Source: Candidatus Nanopelagicales bacterium (GTDB taxonomy: Bacteria > Actinomycetota > Actinomycetes > S36-B12 > GCA-2699445). Taken from it: a stretch of 5,010 nt of DNA. The DNA lies in NCBI GenBank assembly GCA_029939085.1, contig JAOZTQ010000122.1, positions 1 through 5,010 on the forward strand, in the 5' to 3' direction. The notes beneath the pieces were generated by a model, which had not been told where the DNA came from, did not search any database, and saw nothing but the letters and a program-made list of their open reading frames with translations. A program made the translations under genes and the position numbers. Positions 1 through 5,010 of this stretch are shown in pieces; the first letter of the stretch is position 1, and every line of letters starts with the position of its first letter.

Positions 1-651
1 GGGTATTGCAATTTGAGCAATGACGTAGCCGATCAATGCGCCGCCGCCTGCCGCGACTATGAAATTAAAGCTGACCTGAGCGAATGAAAAGGTAGCGGAA
101 ACTGCGATGATTGCGGCACGCAACGTGGTTAGCGCAGTGGCGTCGTTGACTAGCGATTCACCTTCCAAAATCTGGACTATGGACGTGGGCATCCCCACGC
201 GTTTCGCTACCGCTGTTGCTGCGACTGCATCCGGCGGGGACACCACAGCGCCTAAAGCAATACCGGCTGCGAGCGAGATATCGGGGATGACTAGATGGGT
301 GACGACTCCCACGATCAACGAGGTGAAGATTACTAATCCCACCGAGAGTGATCCGATACTCCATTTTTTGTTTCGGAAATCGATAAAGGACGTGTTGTAT
401 GCCGCTCCGTAGAGCAGTGGCGGAAGAATTCCGACTAATACCAATTCAGGTGGAAGATCGGGAATATCTCGATAGACGAGCGAGATTCCTATCCCTACCA
501 GGATGAGCAGCAGCGGCGCCGACATTCGAATTCGATTGGCAATAGTGGCGACGATCAGAAGTAAGATTACGAAGCCGGTGATCGCCAGCGCGCGCTCTTC
601 GGCAGAGTCGAGTTCGAGCTCCCAGACGATGTTGCCAAACTCTATTTCCAC
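1..651 (-). CDS. CPA1-family Na+(K+)/H+ antiporter, N-terminal part (runs off left edge)
   Basis: Inner-membrane antiporter of the CPA1 (NhaP/YjcE-like) family, exchanging Na+ or K+ for protons to control internal pH and salt. Only the first 217 residues are here; family members usually run to about 500 or more. Hydrophobic segments are visible from about residues 22-37, 44-57, 69-85, 98-117, 123-137 and 178-210. The signature region is intact: SPPDAVAATAVAKR at 138-151 (Asp141 in the place of the TD of CPA1 proteins, with Pro before it instead of Thr) and EGESLVNDATAL at 163-174. Asn169-Asp170 is the Asn-Asp pair typical of electroneutral CPA1 exchangers. The start is GTG at 651: it is the only ATG/GTG/TTG codon between the preceding in-frame TAA (717-715) and the first membrane segment. 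It has no Shine-Dalgarno sequence. It follows the hybrid kinase by 63 bases on the same strand. The family is clear; the ion specificity is not. Confidence 0.93.
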   Translation of the reverse strand, partial: MEIEFGNIVWELELDSAEERALAITGFVILLLIVATIANRIRMSAPLLLILVGIGISLVYRDIPDLPPELVLVGILPPLLYGAAYNTSFIDFRNKKWSIGSLSVGLVIFTSLIVGVVTHLVIPDISLAAGIALGAVVSPPDAVAATAVAKRVGMPTSIVQILEGESLVNDATALTTLRAAIIAVSATFSFAQVSFNFIVAAGGGALIGYVIAQIAIP

Positions 652-657
652 TGGCGC

Positions 658-663
658 AGAATA
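658..663 (-). promoter_or_regulatory. Candidate -10 element for a leaderless antiporter transcript
   Basis: On the minus strand the hexamer TATTCT fits the actinobacterial -10 pattern TANNNT and lies exactly 6 bases before the GTG start at 651. Transcription would therefore begin at or next to the start codon. No Shine-Dalgarno sequence precedes that start; the upstream stretch is pyrimidine-rich. A poor -35 (TTTTCT, 682-687, 18-base spacer) is the only partner I see. The inference rests on spacing and on the missing ribosome binding site, and a TANNNT hexamer is common by chance. Confidence 0.4.
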
Positions 664-714
664 GAACGAGCGAAGCGAGAAAGAAAACTGACTGTTGTTG
701 GGGCCGAATCCCGG

Positions 715-2424
715 TTATCCCGAACTAGGTTGTTTCGCCATGAATCGTGAAATCACAGACTCGATTTCATCGCGGGTGAAAGGTTTGGAGATGAAGTCGT
801 CCATACCCGCCAAATGACTTCGTAATCGATCAGTCGAGCTGGTCAAGGCGGTGAGCGCAACGATTGGAGTGTTGGCGGCAGCGCTTCCAGCCTGCCCTAG
901 TCGGATGGCGCGTGTGGCCTCAAATCCGTCGAGTCCAGGCATGCCAATATCCATAAGGATGAGCGCGTAACTGTGGTCGGACATTTTCTCAATGGCTGCC
1001 AGCCCGTCCGCGGCTACATCGACCTCGTATCCAAGTGACTGCAACATGCCACGGCCTAAGTGTCGAGCTACTTCAGTGTCATCAACGAGCAGCACCCTGC
1101 GACCCGTTCCGCGACGCTCAAGATCAGCTGACGCAGCGGGTATCCGTGAAGTCACGAGATAACGGTTGTCTTTTGTCTTTTCGGTGGCTGAACCTCCGGC
1201 GGCCTCGACAATCTGCTCCACAATCTTCGTTGTGCTTACATGCTCGGATCGGTCGGTACCGGAAATTGCGATACTGATATTTCCTCCGGTCACTGTCAGC
1301 GAAACTTTAAGCGGGCCGTTCGTATTTGCAATAACCAGAGACATAGTTGCCTCGAAGGCAGCAGTCAGTGCGGATCGATCAAAAATGAATTCCGATTTGG
1401 CCACCGAACTGGTCTTTATTCCTATCTGACGATTTTGCGATTCAAGAATTTCAGTGAACTCATCGATGGATGGTTCGAGAACAGCCAGAGGTACAGCTTT
1501 GACTGGGCTTACCTCTTGAGCTGAGTACGCCATAAGGCCCATCAGCCTCATGATTTGACCACGTAATTTCTCACTCGACACCTGAACGATGTCACAAAAT
1601 TCCCCAAGATCCTCGGGCTGGGACCCTTTGGCCTGCTCGGTGGCGGCTATGACGGCATGTAGGGGAGTCAAGAGTTCGTGACTTAACGTGGCCTGTAGTG
1701 ACTCACGCGCATGAACGTATTGCTGATTTCGGTTGCGTGCTCGAAGCAAATCTTCGGTCCTTAACTCGACTTCTTGAGCCAGTCTTTTTTGTGCCTCCTC
1801 TTTCTTCGCAATTCGAGTTTCACGCTCCACGACTTGACCCAACTGCCGAGCCAAGACGCTGGCGCGGTCTGTGAAACCACCATCCGCCTTCGATGGTGCT
1901 AAAGAAAAGAGGACGATAGCTCCGACCGCGTCACCGTTGGCGATTATGGGGAAAGCGCAAGCAGCACCTTCGGTTAGTCGGATTCCGTCCACGCTGTAAC
2001 GATTCTGGGTCACGTCATCGACCCATGTGGGCTCGATGAGAGCAAGACTTGCTAGATCAGCGGTGGTGTCTTGTTGATCCTGTGAATCGGTTGAACTGAG
2101 GGAGTCACCTCCGATCAGATTTCCATGTCCCCGAACTAGCTCCAGCTCAAGTTCAATACCTGCTGCATCACTTCTCAGCAAGTACGCCTGACCGCTGTCC
2201 CACGGTCCTAACTCAACCAATATCGGTAGTGTGTCTCGGAGCGCATCATCAATAGCTGTTGAGCGGTTGGCAATCGCGGCGACCTTACCCAAGAGATCGA
2301 GGTTACGGTTGCTGAGATACAGATTCCGCAGCGCGCGCTCTGCAACAGCTTCTGCTTCTGACCGAGCCGTCCGCTCACGCGCCAAACGGCGTTCCAGCCG
2401 CGACTGTTCCGCATCTTCAGTCAT
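715..2424 (-). CDS. GAF-HisKA-receiver hybrid histidine kinase with degenerate ATPase domain, H-NOX partner
   Basis: A 569-residue cytoplasmic signalling protein without membrane segments. Domains in order: charged coiled coil (about 1-45, rich in Arg/Glu/Ala), GAF sensor domain (about 50-200), second coiled coil (200-240), HisKA dimerisation/phosphoacceptor domain (about 240-300) with H-box SHELLTPL and His249, a remnant ATPase domain (about 315-432), and a C-terminal receiver (442-565). The receiver has the acidic pair Asp448/Asp449, phosphoacceptor Asp492 (LMDIGMPGLDG), Thr525 and Lys547, so it should accept phosphate. The ATPase region is odd: where the N-box should be it reads AAFEATMSLVIANT, with Ala and Leu at the two Asn positions. 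The G1 region (ISGTDRSEH) lacks its Asp-X-Gly-X-Gly, and the lid and G2 box appear deleted (about 83 residues against the usual 110 or so). I infer a pseudokinase or phosphotransfer protein. The ATG start overlaps the end of the H-NOX gene by 8 bases, so translation is probably coupled. H-NOX proteins typically regulate such a neighbouring kinase. Confidence 0.88.
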   Translation of the reverse strand: MTEDAEQSRLERRLARERTARSEAEAVAERALRNLYLSNRNLDLLGKVAAIANRSTAIDDALRDTLPILVELGPWDSGQAYLLRSDAAGIELELELVRGHGNLIGGDSLSSTDSQDQQDTTADLASLALIEPTWVDDVTQNRYSVDGIRLTEGAACAFPIIANGDAVGAIVLFSLAPSKADGGFTDRASVLARQLGQVVERETRIAKKEEAQKRLAQEVELRTEDLLRARNRNQQYVHARESLQATLSHELLTPLHAVIAATEQAKGSQPEDLGEFCDIVQVSSEKLRGQIMRLMGLMAYSAQEVSPVKAVPLAVLEPSIDEFTEILESQNRQIGIKTSSVAKSEFIFDRSALTAAFEATMSLVIANTNGPLKVSLTVTGGNISIAISGTDRSEHVSTTKIVEQIVEAAGGSATEKTKDNRYLVTSRIPAASADLERRGTGRRVLLVDDTEVARHLGRGMLQSLGYEVDVAADGLAAIEKMSDHSYALILMDIGMPGLDGFEATRAIRLGQAGSAAANTPIVALTALTSSTDRLRSHLAGMDDFISKPFTRDEIESVISRFMAKQPSSG

Positions 2425-2962
2425 TAGCTATCCATTGCAAGCGCAATACACAGCTGATCGCACCATCGTGTTGACAGGTTGGCTGTGAAATGTCGATGGA
2501 CTCGTCGAAGTAATCCGCACAACCCAGAATGAGTCCTTCGGCAAAGTAACAAAGCTGTCGATTTGAGACGTACTCGATCTCGAGGACTCCTTTACCGCTG
2601 TCTCTGTACTCAAAGGTTGGCACGTCTGCACCAGGGTAGAGTTTGCGGACCTCAGGGTGAATCACTTCATTCAAGGACAAAACGAATGTACGTGCGGAAC
2701 TGTGACCCACCGCCATATCAGGGTATTTATCAATGAGGATAGGGAAGCCTCGACGACCGATGAATCTGATCACGTCCGCTGGCGGTAGCGAAAGTTTGTC
2801 GGAGGCAGCCGTAACTAGGGCCACCAAGTGATCGACGGGATAGTCGCCGAGAGCAGTATACGCACCATCCAGCCCAGCGGACTCGAGCAAGTCATCCCAT
2901 GCGTCTTCGCCAAATTCGTCAGAGACCGTCGCTTCCGCGACGTTGAAAATTATGCCCTTCAT
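2417..2962 (-). CDS. hnoX: Stand-alone H-NOX heme nitric-oxide sensor protein
   Basis: A 181-residue single-domain heme protein of the H-NOX/HNOB family, the bacterial relative of the soluble guanylate cyclase sensor domain. Length and numbering match the family (about 180 residues). It opens with MKGIIFN, and the proximal heme ligand His102 lies in LNEVIHPEVRKLYP. Pro115, which contributes to heme distortion, is present. The YxSxR motif that grips the heme propionates is Tyr131/Ser133/Arg135 (YVSNR). Position 140, Tyr in O2-binding members, is Phe here, which by the known distal-tyrosine rule predicts NO binding but not stable O2 binding. Cys138, Cys163 and Cys171 match the zinc cluster reported for Shewanella/Vibrio H-NOX proteins; the fourth ligand His is Gln160, though His165 is nearby. 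The ATG start has GGGAG 5 bases upstream. The gene overlaps the next one (hybrid kinase) by 8 bases, the normal arrangement for a sensor and its effector. Confidence 0.94.
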   Translation of the reverse strand: MKGIIFNVAEATVSDEFGEDAWDDLLESAGLDGAYTALGDYPVDHLVALVTAASDKLSLPPADVIRFIGRRGFPILIDKYPDMAVGHSSARTFVLSLNEVIHPEVRKLYPGADVPTFEYRDSGKGVLEIEYVSNRQLCYFAEGLILGCADYFDESIDISQPTCQHDGAISCVLRLQWIAND

Positions 2963-2967
2963 CCAGG

Positions 2968-2972
2968 CTCCC
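2968..2972 (-). promoter_or_regulatory. Shine-Dalgarno site of H-NOX gene
   Basis: GGGAG on the minus strand, 5 bases before the ATG at 2962. It supports this start, as does the family-typical MKGII N terminus. Confidence 0.7.
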
Positions 2973-2992
2973 GTGGCTACCTCTATCTGCGG

Positions 2993-3076
2993 CGGTGGCT
3001 TACCACCGTCCCCTTACGGTATTCCCCCTGAGGATTTGAGTCACATACTGTGTGGGATTAGCAATGAAAATACCGT
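2993..3076 (-). repeat. Overlapping inverted repeats, possible attenuator-like RNA switch
   Basis: On the minus strand, four segments can pair in two exclusive ways. Segment 1 (ACGGTATT, 3076-3069) is an exact 8-base complement of segment 2 (AATACCGT, 3023-3016). Segment 2 also pairs through ACCGT with segment 3 (ACGGT, 3009-3005; loop AAGGGG). Segment 3 pairs through CGGTGG with segment 4 (CCACCG, 2998-2993; loop TAAG). So 1:2 plus 3:4 competes with 2:3, the logic of an attenuator. No T tract follows segment 4, so any control would act on translation or RNA stability rather than by simple intrinsic termination. The complementarity is seen directly; the function is inferred, and the helices are short. 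It does not match a riboswitch class I recognise. Confidence 0.35.
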
Positions 3077-3187
3077 GCGGTTCCGAGGAAAAATTGCAAC
3101 CTGCAGTGCTGTCGAAACAGCTGATGGGGTCGGCCCAGTAGTCATCGATCTATGGATGAGGCGGCCCGAGGTCACCCTTCTCTGCGG

Positions 3188-3526
3188 CTAGAGAGCGTCG
3201 TCACCACGTTCGCCAGTCCGAACTCGAACAACGGTATCGACTGGAACGACCCATACTTTGCCATCTCCAATTCGATCGGTCCGCGCTGAACTCACTAAAG
3301 CATCAACAATCCGAGCGGCGTCTTCGTCTTCCGCAAGGACTTCAATCTTCACTTTTGGTACGAGATTCACTACATATTCAGCGCCCCGATAGACCTCGAC
3401 ATGGCCACCTTGACGTCCGAAACCGCTGACCTCAGAAACGGTAAGTCCTTGAACGCCGATCTGCTCCAAGGCGGACTTAACATCTTCCATTTTGAATGGC
3501 CGAATTATCGCTGTGACCAGTTTCAT
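3188..3526 (-). CDS. glnK: Nitrogen regulatory PII protein GlnK
   Basis: A 112-residue PII signal protein, the standard length, which works as a cytoplasmic trimer. It senses 2-oxoglutarate and ATP/ADP and plugs the AmtB channel when nitrogen is ample. The N terminus MKLVTAIIRPFK, the T-loop region GFGRQGGHVEVYRGAEY (35-51) with Tyr46 and Tyr51, the B-loop region ARTDRIGDGKVWV (81-93) and the C-terminal VRVRTGERG are all intact. Tyr51 at the T-loop tip is the residue uridylylated in proteobacteria and adenylylated in actinobacteria by GlnD, so covalent control is possible, but no glnD follows here. The start ATG is preceded by AGAGGAAAA (3542-3534). It lies 43 bases after amtB, the nearly universal pairing that confirms its role. 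Confidence 0.97.
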   Translation of the reverse strand: MKLVTAIIRPFKMEDVKSALEQIGVQGLTVSEVSGFGRQGGHVEVYRGAEYVVNLVPKVKIEVLAEDEDAARIVDALVSSARTDRIGDGKVWVVPVDTVVRVRTGERGDDAL

Positions 3527-3533
3527 CAGTAGG

Positions 3534-3542
3534 TTTTCCTCT
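3534..3542 (-). promoter_or_regulatory. Shine-Dalgarno region of glnK
   Basis: AGAGGAAAA on the minus strand, in the 43-base amtB-glnK gap. The AGGA core ends 10 bases before the ATG at 3526, slightly longer than ideal. Confidence 0.6.
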
Positions 3543-3569
3543 GTATTGATTTCGTGGTGAGAGCGTTAA

Positions 3570-4889
3570 TCAGCTGTCTTCACGTTGTTCTTTCTGACGG
3601 TACTCGCTTAATCCGTGTTGTCCCACACCAGCGAAGGCACCCGAAGTTGTATCGGTCAATTCGTAACCGGTTTCAGCATGTTGATCGAGGTCTATTCCGC
3701 TGATTTCTGCCTCTGGGGTTACACGGAAGCCGATGACTTTATCGATTGCTACGGCAATAAGCCAAGTGACGCCGAAGACGTAAATCATTGTGGCTCCGGA
3801 GGCGACTAGCTGTTTGCCAAGAAGATCGAATCCTCCGCCGGAGAATAGTCCGTCTCCGCCCGCTTCATTGACGGCAGTCGTTGCCACAAGTCCGATACCG
3901 ATCATCCCAACCAGACCGCCGATACCGTGCACTCCGAGGACGTCCAAGGAATCGTCGTAACCCAGCCGATATTTCAGTCCTACGGCCCAAGCGCAAATAG
4001 CACCTGCAGCGAGGCCGATCAGCAGAGCACCCATGGGATTCACGTAGCCGCAGCTTGGCGTGATAGCGACAGCTCCGGAAATGGCACCGGATGCAATGCC
4101 TAGAGTTGTGGGCTTGCCGTCGCGGAACTTTTCGACCAAGACCCACGACAGGGCTGCAGCAGCGGTGCACACCTGCGTATTGATCATGGCTGTGGCCGCC
4201 AGTTCTCCAGCGGCCAGAGCTGAACCGGCGTTGAACCCGAACCACCCAAACCACAACATGCCGGCCCCCAGTAGGACTAACGGCAGGTTATGAGGTCGCA
4301 TGGGATCGCGACGCCAACCGATGCGACGCCCGACCACAATGGCGAGTGCTAGCGCGGAAAATCCAGAGTTGATCTCAACGACAGTTCCACCGGCGAAGTC
4401 CAAAGCGCCCAGGCGGTCACCGATCCAGCCACCAGCGCCGTCATCGAACTTCCAAGTCCAATGGGCTAGCGGAACGTAAACAAACGTAGTCCACAGGACG
4501 ATTACAGCAATCCAGGCGATGATTCGGATCCGATCTGCGACCGCGCCGGCGAGAAGTGCGCAGGTGATGATGGCGAAGGTCATTTGAAACATGACGAAAG
4601 CAAGCGTTGGTATGGTCCCTTCGACTTCACCAACCGTGTCTTGTAGACCGATGAACTCGAAGTTTCCGATTAGTCCGGCTCCGCTGTCGGTACCGAAGGC
4701 AAGTGAGTATCCGTACAGGACCCAGATGATGCTGACGAGACCGAGAGCGAGAAAGCACATCATCATCATGTTCAACACACTCTTGACCCGCACCATGCCG
4801 CCATAAAACATGGCAAGACCGGGTGTCATGAGCATCACGAGAGCTGCACTTGTAAGAACCCAGGCAGTATCGCCCGCACTAATTTCCAT
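3570..4889 (-). CDS. amtB: Ammonium transporter AmtB
   Basis: A 439-residue inner-membrane ammonium channel of the Amt/Mep/Rh family, trimeric and expected to have 11 membrane helices; it scavenges external ammonium. The open frame extends upstream to 5006, but the true start is the ATG at 4889 (MEISAGDTAW). It has GGAGGGG 6 bases before it, and the 39 upstream residues are polar and unlike the family. Pore residues are visible: Asp164 in LDFAGGTVVE, Phe105 and Phe219 as the likely gate phenylalanines, Ser223 in FNAGSA, and His321 in VLGVHGIGG. The first twin-His position is Glu172 rather than His, a known natural variant. The C-terminal tail keeps a GIDLDQHAETGYE stretch like the GlnK-responsive tail of the family, followed by a polar extension ending in a charged RQKEQREDS. 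It is paired with glnK 43 bases downstream, which should bind its cytoplasmic face. Confidence 0.97.
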   Translation of the reverse strand: MEISAGDTAWVLTSAALVMLMTPGLAMFYGGMVRVKSVLNMMMMCFLALGLVSIIWVLYGYSLAFGTDSGAGLIGNFEFIGLQDTVGEVEGTIPTLAFVMFQMTFAIITCALLAGAVADRIRIIAWIAVIVLWTTFVYVPLAHWTWKFDDGAGGWIGDRLGALDFAGGTVVEINSGFSALALAIVVGRRIGWRRDPMRPHNLPLVLLGAGMLWFGWFGFNAGSALAAGELAATAMINTQVCTAAAALSWVLVEKFRDGKPTTLGIASGAISGAVAITPSCGYVNPMGALLIGLAAGAICAWAVGLKYRLGYDDSLDVLGVHGIGGLVGMIGIGLVATTAVNEAGGDGLFSGGGFDLLGKQLVASGATMIYVFGVTWLIAVAIDKVIGFRVTPEAEISGIDLDQHAETGYELTDTTSGAFAGVGQHGLSEYRQKEQREDS

Positions 4890-4895
4890 ATTGGA

Positions 4896-4902
4896 CCCCT
4901 CC
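4896..4902 (-). promoter_or_regulatory. Strong Shine-Dalgarno site of amtB, fixes the start
   Basis: GGAGGGG on the minus strand, 6 bases before the ATG at 4889. It decides in favour of this start over the upstream in-frame ATG at 5006. The remaining leader (4903-5010) shows no -10/-35 pair and no GlnR- or AmtR-type operator that I can defend; the promoter may lie beyond the window. Confidence 0.8.
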
Positions 4903-5010
4903 AGGAACCTTGAGGTTAGTCGCATGGTTGATCTGACTGTGCACGGGGTTACAGAAGGGCGATCCGTACAACTTTGGATAACCGGATTGAAATCCCCGCG
5001 TGCCAATAGT

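Larger units (their letters stand above)
2963..3187 (-). other. 225-base gap between glnK and H-NOX gene with short alternative hairpins
   Basis: No convincing gene lies here on either strand. On the minus strand the gap holds, in order: a 5-bp hairpin with a UUCG loop (GCTGTTTCGACAGC, 3121-3108); a weak TGCA-GGT-TGCA repeat followed by five T; then the cluster of inverted repeats described separately (3076-2993). Neither hairpin is a convincing intrinsic terminator, because the stem next to the T run is only 4 bp. A -10-like hexamer TATTTT (3072-3067) has no good -35 at proper spacing. I cannot tell whether the H-NOX gene is read through from amtB-glnK or has its own promoter here. Confidence 0.5.

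Noticed and set aside
652..717. Kinase and antiporter as one broken fused gene, since both share a reading frame separated by a single TAA
   Set aside because: The 21 codons after the TAA show no domain, both proteins have natural ends (receiver C terminus, antiporter N terminus), and they belong to unrelated families.
711..720. Ten-base string GGATAACCGG shared by the kinase stop region (minus strand) and the amtB leader (plus strand, 4976-4985)
   Set aside because: It is short, not extended on either side, and in opposite orientations; one copy includes a stop codon. Likely chance.
3041..3056. CRP/FNR-like palindrome TCACA-N5-TGTGG
   Set aside because: The half-sites are in the opposite orientation to TGTGA-N6-TCACA and the spacing is wrong.
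3091..3121. Intrinsic terminator after glnK (UUCG hairpin plus five T)
   Set aside because: The UUCG stem (3121-3108) is 5 bp and separated from the T run by more than 10 bases; the stem adjoining the T run is only 4 bp. Too weak to call.
3041..3145. Minus-strand 34-codon frame in the gap, a possible leader peptide
   Set aside because: There is no Shine-Dalgarno sequence before its ATG, no run of regulatory codons, and no clear coding signal. It could only be revived by conservation in relatives.
2943..3191. Plus-strand 82-codon open frame covering the glnK/H-NOX gap
   Set aside because: It starts with TTG and has no ribosome binding site. The protein shows no recognisable domain, and it lies antiparallel to a clear operon. 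It is most likely a chance frame, as is the plus-strand frame at 2828-3031.
4925..4965. GlnR- or AmtR-type operator upstream of amtB
   Set aside because: A GTTAC half-site is present on the plus strand, but the second half does not match at the needed spacing, and no AmtR palindrome is visible.

Overview
The window is a compact block of five genes, all on the minus strand, so transcription runs from right to left. Base composition is only a little over half G+C by eye. The ammonium transporter, the PII protein and the cation/proton antiporter most resemble actinobacterial proteins (for example the MRPHNLPLVLLGAG and GWFGFNAGSA stretches of AmtB, and a PII ending in RTGERG-DAL). My best guess is an actinobacterium of moderate G+C content. 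This is recognition by eye, not a database result.

Reading in the direction of transcription: (1) amtB (4889-3570), an ammonium channel, and glnK (3526-3188), its PII regulator, form a classic nitrogen-control pair 43 bases apart. (2) A 225-base gene-free stretch (2963-3187) follows; its short inverted repeats can pair in mutually exclusive ways just before the next gene. (3) A stand-alone H-NOX (heme nitric-oxide sensor) gene (2962-2417) overlaps by 8 bases with (4) a 569-residue GAF/histidine-kinase/receiver hybrid protein (2424-715). (5) The first 217 codons of a CPA1-type Na+(K+)/H+ antiporter (651-1) run off the left edge. Its GTG start lies 6 bases downstream of a TANNNT -10 element, which suggests a leaderless transcript.

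The most interesting part is the H-NOX/kinase pair. The H-NOX keeps every heme-site residue I can check (His102, Pro115, Tyr131/Ser133/Arg135) and has Phe at position 140, where O2-binding H-NOX proteins carry Tyr, so it should be NO-selective. Its overlapping partner has a normal H-box (His249) and a normal receiver (Asp492). However, the ATP-binding domain between them is shortened and has lost both N-box asparagines and the G boxes, so it looks like a pseudokinase. The pair may be a NO-controlled phosphotransfer module or scaffold rather than a standard autophosphorylating sensor kinase. Its position directly behind amtB-glnK, where many actinobacteria carry glnD, suggests a possible link between NO sensing and ammonium/nitrogen control. 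That link is an inference from gene order only.
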